15,081 bases of DNA, from assembly GCA_002361175.1 (NCBI GenBank), contig DESG01000001.1, positions 1 through 15,081 of the forward strand, written 5' to 3'. Positions 1-6,383 of this stretch are shown here, one piece after another. How positions within the stretch are numbered: the first letter of the stretch is position 1; the number at the start of each line of letters is the position of its first letter. Both the position numbers and the translations under genes were made by a program. The DNA comes from Lachnoclostridium sp. UBA3320. Its GTDB lineage: Bacteria > Bacillota > Clostridia > Lachnospirales > Lachnospiraceae. Under the pieces are notes generated by a model. That model saw only the letters and a program-made list of their open reading frames with translations, made no database searches and had not been told where the DNA came from.

Positions 1-70
1 ATTATAAATTATTAATATACAATATAGCAGAGTTTTTTTCTATTGAAAAGACATAAAATTATATATAAAA

Positions 71-106
71 AAGACCTCTATACCATTTAATTGATATTAA
101 GGCCTT
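71..106 (-). terminator. Rho-independent terminator after holA
   Basis: Read on the minus strand, two 14-nt arms (106-93 and 84-71) pair with one A-A mismatch and three G-U wobbles around an 8-nt loop. The stem runs directly into a run of U (about 72-67). The wobbles become mismatches on the plus strand, so it works best as a minus-strand terminator. It closes the lexA-to-holA gene run. The remaining bases from 1 to 140 hold no gene that I can see. Confidence 0.88.
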
Positions 107-140
107 ATCTTTTTCTTTGACTTAAATACTATTTTTTAAT

Positions 141-1130
141 TTACTTTGTTAAATTGCTTTCTGATTGCCCCAACTTTATAAGAAGAATTTCAACTCCAAT
201 CTGACTGTCAAGTAAACCACACTTAAATTTATATTCTGTTTCAATACATGCATCAAGTATTTCTTTAAGTTTCCAATTTTCAAATTTCTTTGCCTGATTT
301 ATATATTTACCAACTGTAAAAGATGGTATCTGCAATTTTGAAGCTATTTGACTTCTTGGAATATCAACTGATTCTTTAACTTGGAGAAGTATATTAAATT
401 GCCTTGTTATAAGGTATAATATTGACATAGGACTTTCTCGCAGTTCTAATAAATCACGGTAAAGTTGTAAAGCTCTATCCCTTTCACCTATTACAGCATA
501 ATCAATCATATTAAATATACGTCCTGTTAATTGTACACAGCATATTGTATCAATATCGCTTATTGTAATTTCACTGCGCCCATATGTATATGAAACCAGT
601 TTATCTATTTCGTTAGTGATATTTAACAGTGAACTGCCAACTTGTTGTAAAAAATAATCTGCCGCATTTTCACGTATTTGTTTATTATTTTCATTTAACA
701 TAATTGCAATAAATCGTTTAAGGTCAGCTATTCCCATTTCTTTTAATTCAACGGCAAGTCCTTCTTTATTGACGAATTTATACAATTTATTTCTTTTGTC
801 AACTTCTTTTTCAACAAAAATAATTACCGTTGATTCTGGCATATTGGCAAGGTAATCTGGTAATGCATTGGCAGATTTAAAAAGACCACTGTCCTCTATT
901 AATATCACTCTATAATCGCTGAAAAAAGGCAATGTTTCTGCTGTTTCTTGTATCTGCAAAATATCGATATTTCTGCCTTCAAAGTATGAATAGTTAATAT
1001 TATCACTGTTTACAAGAATAGCATTTTTCAGATTATCTTTATATATCTTTTTCAGATAATCTTCTTCTCCAAATAAAAGATAAAATTTATGAAAAGTTTT
1101 ATTTTTAATATCTTCCTTTAAACGCTGCAT
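141..1130 (-). CDS. holA: DNA polymerase III delta subunit (clamp loader)
   Basis: HolA is the delta subunit of the clamp-loader complex. It opens the beta sliding clamp so that the clamp can be placed on primed DNA during replication. The predicted protein has 329 residues, close to the family's usual length. The N-terminal segment FHKFYLLFGEEDYLKK is typical of the family's degenerate P-loop region, and the helical collar domain follows in the C-terminal third. A longer reading reaches 1220, but the ATG at 1130 is preceded at good distance by AGAAGGG, and the protein then begins MQRLKEDI, so I chose that start. The upstream aminotransferase gene stops 41 bases before it. It is the last gene of the lexA run, just ahead of a strong terminator. 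The identification rests on overall sequence character, since delta subunits diverge strongly. Confidence 0.9.
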   Translation of the reverse strand: MQRLKEDIKNKTFHKFYLLFGEEDYLKKIYKDNLKNAILVNSDNINYSYFEGRNIDILQIQETAETLPFFSDYRVILIEDSGLFKSANALPDYLANMPESTVIIFVEKEVDKRNKLYKFVNKEGLAVELKEMGIADLKRFIAIMLNENNKQIRENAADYFLQQVGSSLLNITNEIDKLVSYTYGRSEITISDIDTICCVQLTGRIFNMIDYAVIGERDRALQLYRDLLELRESPMSILYLITRQFNILLQVKESVDIPRSQIASKLQIPSFTVGKYINQAKKFENWKLKEILDACIETEYKFKCGLLDSQIGVEILLIKLGQSESNLTK

Positions 1131-1171
1131 ATTCCCTTCTTTCTGTGCTGCCTTGCTATACTTTATAATTT

Positions 1172-2365
1172 TTATTCTTTGATGCTGTTTAAAAATACTT
1201 CTTTCATATCTGCCATGCACTTAAAACCAAGTTCATTTAGCACATTGCCAAGAGCATCAAGTGTACACGAAACATCTGCAATATTGGCATTGTTTCCCAT
1301 ATGACCTATACGTATAACTTTACCTGCCAATACGTCAAAGCACCCTGCCAGCATTATATTATATTCACTGCGCATTTTATCAAGTATCTGACTGTCTTTT
1401 AATCCATCGGGTACATTAAATACAGTAACAGAAGAAGCATAGCCATCTTCAAGGTATAAATCAAGTCCTGCTGCCTTAAGTGCTTTGCGTACAGCATATG
1501 CAATGCGCTTATGTCTGTACAAATGATTTGTATCAACAATTATATTGTCCAGTGCAGTCCTTAAACCATAAATGCAGCTTATTGGCATCGTATATGGAAA
1601 CCATTTGTCTTCATAATATGTCTTAAATGTCAATAAATTAGCATAGAATGAGCTTATTTTTGTCTTTCTTTGTTCCATAGCCTCCATAGCATCATTGCTT
1701 ACTGCAACAAATGCAAGTCCTGGAGGTGCTGACAGTGCTTTCTGAGAGCCGCCACATACAATATCTATCTTAGAATTGTCTACATAAAGTTCATCTGCAA
1801 ACATTCCAGTCACTGAATCTACTACTGTCAGTATTCCATGTGACTTAAGAAGTGGACAGATTTTGTCCACAGGATTTAACACTCCACTTGGTGTATCACT
1901 ATGTACAACTGTCGCATATTTAAAATTGCTGTCTTTGTCAAGAAATTTTTCCAATTCATTCACATCTACAGGTCTATGGTAATCAACTGTATATAATACA
2001 GGTTCTCCTCCATATATGGACACAAAATCTGCAAAGCCTTTTCCAAATATACCATTGTCAATTACAAGCACTCTATCTCCTTGTTCTGTCAGTGACGCAC
2101 ATGCCGCTTCAAGTCCAAGTATGCCTTCTCCATCTAAAATATATACATTATTTTTTGTATGAAGTTCTTTTGCAAACAAATCACATGTTTCTTTATAAAA
2201 ATCATAAAACCTTTCATCTAAATCAGGATTTGTAGTTATAAAACTTCTTGATTTCCTTACGTTTTCAGCGACTTGTACAGGCCCTGGCGTCATAATCTTT
2301 AAAACTTTCTCTTCGTCTGCTGCCTGTCTCTTGCACACTTTAATATTGAAATCCTCTAAACTCAT
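1172..2365 (-). CDS. Class V PLP aminotransferase, alanine-glyoxylate aminotransferase family
   Basis: This is a pyridoxal-phosphate enzyme of fold type I, class V, of the alanine-glyoxylate / serine-pyruvate aminotransferase family (397 residues). TPGPVQV at 26-32 is the family's N-terminal signature. VVDSVTG (181-187) carries the aspartate that contacts the cofactor pyridine nitrogen, and GGSQKAL (205-211) carries the Schiff-base lysine K209. The C-terminal RIGHMGN (352-358) is also typical. The ATG at 2365 is preceded by AGAGAGGACATAAAA. A start at M25 would resemble shorter homologues but has no better ribosome binding site. The gene lies 20 bases after the HD-domain gene and 41 bases before holA. 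The true substrates cannot be read from sequence; relatives include purine-catabolism (ureidoglycine-glyoxylate) and serine-glyoxylate enzymes, and no such pathway genes lie nearby. Confidence 0.85.
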   Translation of the reverse strand: MSLEDFNIKVCKRQAADEEKVLKIMTPGPVQVAENVRKSRSFITTNPDLDERFYDFYKETCDLFAKELHTKNNVYILDGEGILGLEAACASLTEQGDRVLVIDNGIFGKGFADFVSIYGGEPVLYTVDYHRPVDVNELEKFLDKDSNFKYATVVHSDTPSGVLNPVDKICPLLKSHGILTVVDSVTGMFADELYVDNSKIDIVCGGSQKALSAPPGLAFVAVSNDAMEAMEQRKTKISSFYANLLTFKTYYEDKWFPYTMPISCIYGLRTALDNIIVDTNHLYRHKRIAYAVRKALKAAGLDLYLEDGYASSVTVFNVPDGLKDSQILDKMRSEYNIMLAGCFDVLAGKVIRIGHMGNNANIADVSCTLDALGNVLNELGFKCMADMKEVFLNSIKE

Positions 2366-2385
2366 TTTTATGTCCTCTCTTTACA

Positions 2386-2994
2386 TTAGTCCATTTTTAA
2401 AATACAGTCTTCTTTAATAGAACCCTCTCTTAAATTTGGTTCTATAAAATTCTTTTTTGCATAACTCCATATTTGCGCAGAACCATTTGCAGTATTTTTA
2501 TTTCTGTTTAATATCTGAGAAAGCTTTACATCATGTTCTCTCCATGCCTTAGCACCAGATGCATCATTTAACATCATAGGCTGTATATTATCAAGAGCAT
2601 GTGCAAACTGTGCCTCTTTAGTAGATTCCTCCTCAAACTCGTCCCATATGTTCCTTAAATACCTTGCTTGGTCTTCTGGCAAGATATTAAAAATTCTATC
2701 TGCTGCAGCAAGTTCCCGCTCTCTTTTTGTAGCATTGCCAATAGTGTCATATGCATATGTATCACCAGCATCAAGTTCTACCACATCATGTATAAGTACC
2801 ATTATTATTACATGAAGTAAATCTATATCACTGCTTGCATACTCTTTTAAAAGAACAGCCATAAGTGCAAGATGCCATGAGTGTTCTGCGTCATTTTCCT
2901 TTCTGCTTGCATCATGCAAGTATGTCTGTCTAAAAATTTGTTTTACCCCATCTACTTCTCGTATAAAATCAAACTGTTTTTTTAACCTGTCCAT
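2386..2994 (-). CDS. HD-domain phosphohydrolase, YfbR/HDDC2-like
   Basis: This is a 202-residue HD-superfamily metal-dependent phosphohydrolase. The metal ligands can be traced in order: H38 in NDAEHSWH, H69-D70 in IHDVVE, and D135 in HALDNIQP. This spacing and the EHSWHLA motif match the HD_3 group, which includes E. coli YfbR, a 5'-deoxynucleotidase acting on nucleoside monophosphates, and HDDC2. A nucleotidase role is an inference from the family; the substrate is unknown here. The start at 2994 is supported by TAAAGGA, which overlaps the lexA stop codon: only 11 bases separate lexA from this gene, so translation is probably coupled. If the LexA-controlled promoter serves the whole run, this enzyme would be DNA-damage inducible, which would fit nucleotide-pool housekeeping. 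Confidence 0.82.
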   Translation of the reverse strand: MDRLKKQFDFIREVDGVKQIFRQTYLHDASRKENDAEHSWHLALMAVLLKEYASSDIDLLHVIIMVLIHDVVELDAGDTYAYDTIGNATKRERELAAADRIFNILPEDQARYLRNIWDEFEEESTKEAQFAHALDNIQPMMLNDASGAKAWREHDVKLSQILNRNKNTANGSAQIWSYAKKNFIEPNLREGSIKEDCILKMD

Positions 2995-3005
2995 ATTAAA
3001 TTCCT

Positions 3006-3623
3006 TTACTTATATATTCTAAACAATCCCGTTACTTTGCCAAGCACAACTACATCATCAAGAATAATTGGAGCCATTCTGTCGTTTTCAGGCTGTAGTC
3101 TTACATGACCATCTTCTTTATAAAAAGTTTTTACTGTGGCAGACTCATCAACAAGCGCTACCACTATATCGCCATTTTCTGCATATTCCTGCTTTTTAAC
3201 AAGAACTCTATCACCATCAAATATGCCCACTTTAACCATACTTTCACCTTTGACATTAAGCATAAAGGCCTCTCCATCTGGCAAATCTTCTGGCAACATT
3301 GGCACATATCCTTCAATATTTTGCATAGCAAAAATTGGCTCTCCAGCAGCAACCGAACCAATAACTGGCACACTGACAATTTCCCTGCGAACAAGGTTAA
3401 AATCGTCGTCAATTATTTCGATAGCTCTTGGTTTTGTAGGGTAACGACGTATAAAACCATTCCTTTCAAGTGCCTCAAGATGTGAATGTACTGAAGATGT
3501 AGATTTTAAATGCACTGCTTCACATATTTCTCTTACAGAAGGTGGATACCCCTTATTTATAATTTCTGATTTAATATATTGCAATATTTCCTGCTGTTTA
3601 GCAGTAATTCTTCCTTTTGACAT
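3006..3623 (-). CDS. lexA: SOS repressor LexA
   Basis: LexA represses DNA-damage genes and cleaves itself when stimulated by RecA filaments. The 205-residue protein has the winged-helix DNA-binding domain at 1-70 (ITAKQQEIL, then GYPPSVREI and the recognition-helix region STSSVHSHL). The self-cleavage site is A93-G94 within VAAGEPIF. The catalytic serine is S128 (KGESM) and the catalytic lysine is K165 (ATVKTF). An upstream in-frame ATG would add 19 residues including RRRR, but the start at 3623 has AGAAGGAG seven bases before it and gives the standard LexA N-terminus, so I chose it. The promoter overlaps a perfect palindrome resembling the Firmicutes LexA box, so autorepression is expected. 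It is followed closely by the HD-domain gene. Confidence 0.97.
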   Translation of the reverse strand: MSKGRITAKQQEILQYIKSEIINKGYPPSVREICEAVHLKSTSSVHSHLEALERNGFIRRYPTKPRAIEIIDDDFNLVRREIVSVPVIGSVAAGEPIFAMQNIEGYVPMLPEDLPDGEAFMLNVKGESMVKVGIFDGDRVLVKKQEYAENGDIVVALVDESATVKTFYKEDGHVRLQPENDRMAPIILDDVVVLGKVTGLFRIYK

Positions 3624-3670
3624 ATATCTTCTCCTTCTAAAAAATAAAGTGATACCATATTTATAAAAAT

Positions 3671-3699
3671 ATAATACCACTCTGCCAACAATTTGTCAA
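3671..3699 (-). promoter_or_regulatory. Vegetative-type promoter of lexA
   Basis: On the minus strand, TTGACA (3699-3694) and TATTAT (3676-3671) are separated by exactly 17 bases. This is a near-perfect housekeeping sigma promoter, about 47 bases upstream of the lexA start codon. The -35 box shares three bases with the LexA-type palindrome, the usual arrangement for a repressible promoter. The promoter begins inside the short gap after rsfS, and I see no terminator between the two genes, so read-through from the rsfS operon is also likely. Confidence 0.85.
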
Positions 3700-3710
3700 A
3701 CATATGTTTG
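3697..3710. promoter_or_regulatory. Predicted LexA (SOS) operator
   Basis: CAAACATATGTTTG is a perfect 14-bp palindrome. It matches the Gram-positive LexA box pattern CGAAC-N4-GTTCG at every position except one base in each half (AAAC/GTTT instead of GAAC/GTTC). It overlaps the -35 box of the lexA promoter and sits one base beyond the rsfS stop codon. Placement at the lexA promoter makes autoregulation the simplest reading; binding itself is inferred. Confidence 0.82.
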
Positions 3711-3711
3711 G

Positions 3712-4062
3712 TTAGATTTCTTCCATATCTATTACTTTCCCATCTGACCATAATCTTTCTAAGTCATAAAAAAGCCTGTCCTCGCTGTCAAAAACGTGAA
3801 TAACCACATCGCCAAAATCAAGAAGTACCCATGTACTGCTTTTGTTGCCTTCTTTTCGTTTAATATTAAATCCTGCCTTATACATCTTTTCTTCAACATT
3901 ATCAACAAGAGCTTGTACTTGAGAAATATTATTTCCATTTGCAATAACAAAATAATCTGCTATCACTGAAATATGCGAAATATCAATAATTTTAATATCT
4001 TCACCTTTTTTTTCGTCAAGTGCACTATATGCTGTCTTTACCATTTCTATTTGTTTTTCCAT
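3712..4062 (-). CDS. rsfS: Ribosomal silencing factor RsfS (YbeB/Iojap)
   Basis: RsfS binds ribosomal protein uL14 on the large subunit and blocks joining of the two subunits when nutrients are short. The protein has 116 residues, the usual length. The conserved core is clear: IIDISHISVIADYFVIANG (about 25-43), followed by the family signature GNKSSTWVLLDFGDVVIHVF (72-91) and the final helix with RLFYDLERLW. The ATG at 4062 follows TAGGAGGAA at ideal spacing. It is the last gene of the yhbY-nadD-yqeK-rsfS run, 11 bases after yqeK. This neighbourhood is widespread in Firmicutes and supports the call. Its stop codon nearly touches the LexA-type operator of the next gene. Confidence 0.95.
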   Translation of the reverse strand: MEKQIEMVKTAYSALDEKKGEDIKIIDISHISVIADYFVIANGNNISQVQALVDNVEEKMYKAGFNIKRKEGNKSSTWVLLDFGDVVIHVFDSEDRLFYDLERLWSDGKVIDMEEI

Positions 4063-4073
4063 TAAAATTCCTC

Positions 4074-4682
4074 CTAAAAAATATTTTTTTCATCGTGTAT
4101 ACGCTTATAATATTTAAAAGCTTCTATTGTATGTATTTCAATTTCACGTCCATTATTATCTGTCTGTGCCTGTTCACCCAAATATCCAAGAGTCCTGTCT
4201 AATATCTGATAGATTGCCTCATCAATATCAACAAAGGCCATTCTGCGCACCTCTTCAATATGTGGAAGTGGTCTCCTGCCTGGTTCAATATAATCAGCAG
4301 TAAAAACCACAGCTTCAAGTGGTTTCATTCCCGCTCTCCCTGTGGTATGATACCTTATAGCAGAAATTATATCTTCATTTTCAATGCCATATTTTTTTTG
4401 TGCATAAAATGCACCAAGTTTAGCATGTAACAAAAATCCATTTCTAATTTCGACTTCTGTACAATCAAGATTGTGCTTAATACACTTTTTTACAAGTTCA
4501 TCATCAGTAAAACATTTTGCACAGTCGTGAAGTACACCAGCCATTGATGCATCTTCAATAGAAAGTCCATATCTCATTGCCAGTGCTGCAGCAGTATAGC
4601 GTACACCTATTGTATGAATAAACCTTTTGGGGGTAAGCTTAGATTGAAGCTTTTCTTGAACCTTTTCAACATTCTCCAACAT
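4074..4682 (-). CDS. yqeK: YqeK-type HD hydrolase, predicted symmetrical Ap4A hydrolase
   Basis: YqeK proteins are HD-domain enzymes with a di-iron centre that split diadenosine tetraphosphate symmetrically into two ADP, lowering this stress dinucleotide. The 202-residue protein shows the expected ligand series: H23 (RFIHTIGV), H52-D53 (LHDCAK), H86 (LLHAKLGA), H112 (IRYHTTGR) and D130 (TADYIEPGR). The IRYHTTGR and ADYIEPGR segments are diagnostic for YqeK among HD proteins. The start at 4682 is preceded by AAAGGAGA. The gene is 16 bases after nadD and 11 before rsfS, the order seen in many Firmicutes. The reaction is taken from knowledge of the family and is not shown by the sequence alone. 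Confidence 0.92.
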   Translation of the reverse strand: MLENVEKVQEKLQSKLTPKRFIHTIGVRYTAAALAMRYGLSIEDASMAGVLHDCAKCFTDDELVKKCIKHNLDCTEVEIRNGFLLHAKLGAFYAQKKYGIENEDIISAIRYHTTGRAGMKPLEAVVFTADYIEPGRRPLPHIEEVRRMAFVDIDEAIYQILDRTLGYLGEQAQTDNNGREIEIHTIEAFKYYKRIHDEKNIF

Positions 4683-4698
4683 ATTAATAAATCTCCTT

Positions 4699-5313
4699 TT
4701 ACATGTAACATTTATTGTCTTTAATGTATTCAGCTACCTTTAATGGCAAATATCTTGTGGCATTGCCTCCTGACGAAATAAGCTTTCTTATACCACTTGA
4801 GCTAATATCCATACGTGGCATATCCACAAACATTACTTTTGCATTATATTTTTCTTTTAAAGACCTAGAGTGAACTAACAACTGTTCCTTATTGCTGCCA
4901 TTACGATTTATTACAAGCAAAGTGGTAAATTCCATAATTTTTTCAGGCATATACCAGTTTTCAATCTGGAAAAATGAATCTCCTCCCATTATAAAGTAAT
5001 ATTTATTTTCTGGATGCATCTTACATAAAATTTCCAATGTATTTGCTGAATAAGTAATTCCTTCTCTTTCAAATTCAAAATCTGAATATTCAAAATATGG
5101 TATACCACTAATCGCAAGTTTAATCATAGCTTTGCGGTGTTTTTCTGGAATAATGCTTATATCCTGCTTATGCGGTGGGTTTTTAGATGGCATAAAAACC
5201 ACTTTATCAAGTCCTGCCTGTCTATATGCCGCTTCTGCCATACTTATATGTGCAATATGAATTGGGTTAAATGTTCCTCCCATTATACCTATCTTACCTA
5301 AAAAACTATACAT
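4699..5313 (-). CDS. nadD: Nicotinate-nucleotide adenylyltransferase
   Basis: NadD joins nicotinate mononucleotide to AMP from ATP, giving deamido-NAD, the penultimate step of NAD synthesis. The 204-residue protein is of normal length. It carries the nucleotidyltransferase signature GGTFNPIHIAH (12-22) with the two histidines that bind ATP phosphates. MPSKNPPHK (41-49), GGDSF (110-114), the W120 region and the second nucleotide-binding motif ISSSGIR (170-176) follow. The ATG at 5313 lies only five bases after the yhbY stop codon. Its ribosome binding site is weak (GCAGGTA), so translation probably depends on coupling to yhbY. yqeK follows after 16 bases. Confidence 0.96.
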   Translation of the reverse strand: MYSFLGKIGIMGGTFNPIHIAHISMAEAAYRQAGLDKVVFMPSKNPPHKQDISIIPEKHRKAMIKLAISGIPYFEYSDFEFEREGITYSANTLEILCKMHPENKYYFIMGGDSFFQIENWYMPEKIMEFTTLLVINRNGSNKEQLLVHSRSLKEKYNAKVMFVDMPRMDISSSGIRKLISSGGNATRYLPLKVAEYIKDNKCYM

Positions 5314-5318
5314 AAAAA

Positions 5319-5687
5319 CTATACCTGCTTTCTGCTCTTTCTAGGTTTTAAAGGCTTATTCTTATTTTTAAGCCCTGTTTTTACAATGCTGCGTTTTTCT
5401 GAAAGCTTTTTCTTTTTTTCTTTCTGTAGATTCTTTTTATATAGAACAATTCTTCTGCCAATTACCTGCACAATTTCTGCGCCAGTCCTCTCTGATAATA
5501 TCCTTGCAAGTGCCAATGTTTCATCATCACAATTTTTTAAGATATTAATCTTTATAAGTTCTTTTGCCCTAAGTGCATCACGCAAAGCATCAATAGTCTG
5601 TGGTGTAATTCCCATCTTGCCAATATGAAAGATACTTTCAAGCTCCATAGCCTGTTTTTTTAGCTTTGCTCTCTCCTTACTTGTCAT
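5319..5687 (-). CDS. yhbY: CRS1-YhbY domain ribosome-assembly RNA-binding protein
   Basis: YhbY proteins bind precursors of the large ribosomal subunit. The CRM (CRS1-YhbY) domain fills residues 1-85: TSKERAKLKKQAMELESIFHIGKMG at the N-terminus with the GKxG-type RNA-binding loop, then the region ELIKINILKNCDD and IGRRIVLYK. The rest (about 86-122) is a lysine/arginine-rich tail, making the protein about 25 residues longer than many homologues of roughly 97. The ATG at 5687 follows GGAGGTAAAG. It is the first gene of the yhbY-nadD-yqeK-rsfS run. In many Firmicutes obg precedes it; here a divergent sigma-factor gene lies upstream instead. Confidence 0.93.
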   Translation of the reverse strand: MTSKERAKLKKQAMELESIFHIGKMGITPQTIDALRDALRAKELIKINILKNCDDETLALARILSERTGAEIVQVIGRRIVLYKKNLQKEKKKKLSEKRSIVKTGLKNKNKPLKPRKSRKQV

Positions 5688-5735
5688 TATATAACTTTAC
5701 CTCCAACTCTACAATTATTTCTCTACTTGAAAAAT

Positions 5736-5765
5736 ATTATACACAAAAAGTATAATAAAGTACAA
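5736..5765 (-). promoter_or_regulatory. Probable promoter of yhbY operon
   Basis: On the minus strand a perfect -10 box TATAAT (5741-5736) lies 18 bases after TTGTAC (5765-5760), a half-good -35 box. The start codon of yhbY is about 49 bases downstream of the -10 box. The site is divergent from and closely spaced to the sigma-factor promoter. Confidence 0.6.
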
Positions 5766-5791
5766 CACTTTTTTATTTTTGGATAATATAA

Positions 5792-5821
5792 TGAAACTTT
5801 TTTAAGCTATAAATAATCTAA
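5792..5821 (+). promoter_or_regulatory. Candidate ECF-type promoter of the sigma-factor gene
   Basis: TGAAAC (5792-5797) followed by a T-run is the classic -35 element of ECF sigma factors of the SigW/SigV kind. About 17-18 bases later AATCTAA (5815-5821) could serve as a -10 element, although it lacks the usual CGT core. The start codon lies 23 bases further. The arrangement suggests that the sigma factor transcribes its own gene. The -35 is convincing and the -10 is weak. Confidence 0.5.
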
Positions 5822-5827
5822 TATTAT

Positions 5828-5836
5828 AAGGAGGTG
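5828..5836 (+). promoter_or_regulatory. Very strong ribosome binding site fixing a GTG start
   Basis: AAGGAGGTG is complementary to the 3' end of 16S rRNA over its whole length and lies seven bases before GTG at 5844. It decides that the sigma-factor gene starts at this GTG; the protein then begins at the usual point for ECF factors. Confidence 0.85.
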
Positions 5837-5843
5837 AAAAAAG

Positions 5844-6383
5844 GTGAATTTATTTTCACAAAGAAAAGAAAAAAGCAATAGAGAATTAATTGAACAAATT
5901 CTTCTTGAAAAGTATAACCAGTATTATCAGCTTGCATACCAGTATACACATAGTGAAACTGATGCTTTTGATATCGTGCAAACTGGCGCTTGTAAAGCAA
6001 TCGAATGCAGCCATATGCTTAAAAAACCAGAATATGCTGGAACATGGATTTATCGTATTATGCTAAATGAATGTTTTAGATATCTGAAACAGCCAATGTA
6101 TCTTTCTTATGAAGTTATGCAGGAAAAGAATGAGTTGAAAGATGTGACAGAAGACAGATATATGGATGTAGATTTGCATAAGGCGCTTAATACTTTGTCA
6201 AACAAGGATAGAGCCGTGATTATACTGAAATACTTTGAGGATATGAAAATTTCAGAGGTTGCAAGGGTTTTGAGAGAAAATGAAAATACTATCAAAAGCA
6301 GACTGTACCGCAGTATAAAAAAATTGAATGTACTGCTGTCAGACGAAAAAGTAGAAAGGAATGGTGAGGTAAATGAAGGATAA
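5844..6383 (+). CDS. sigV: ECF RNA polymerase sigma factor, SigV-like
   Basis: This is an extracytoplasmic-function sigma factor of 179 residues. Region 2 spans about 17-80: YYQLAYQYTHSETDAFDIVQTGACKA contains the core-binding and -10-recognition helices, and GTWIYRIMLNECFRYL follows. Region 4, which reads the -35 box, spans about 108-165: ALNTLSNKDRAVIILKYFEDMKISEVARVLRENENTIKSRLYRSIKKL, with the helix-turn-helix ISEVARVLRENENTIKSRL. It starts at GTG with a full anti-SD match. Its last 11 bases overlap the start of the anti-sigma gene, so the two are translationally coupled. The partner's RsiV-type sensor domain places it near SigV, which in Bacillus answers to lysozyme. The symbol is given by partner type and context; the exact ECF subgroup is not proven. 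Confidence 0.85.
   Translation: MNLFSQRKEKSNRELIEQILLEKYNQYYQLAYQYTHSETDAFDIVQTGACKAIECSHMLKKPEYAGTWIYRIMLNECFRYLKQPMYLSYEVMQEKNELKDVTEDRYMDVDLHKALNTLSNKDRAVIILKYFEDMKISEVARVLRENENTIKSRLYRSIKKLNVLLSDEKVERNGEVNEG

Noticed and set aside
1131..1220. 30-residue N-terminal extension of HolA overlapping the aminotransferase gene
   Set aside because: The ATG at 1130 has a good AGAAGG site and gives the normal family N-terminus, while the upstream ATG would overlap the previous gene by 49 bases.
3105..3485. Plus-strand open frames opposite lexA
   Set aside because: lexA has all its catalytic residues, a promoter and a ribosome binding site on the other strand; the plus frames have none of these.
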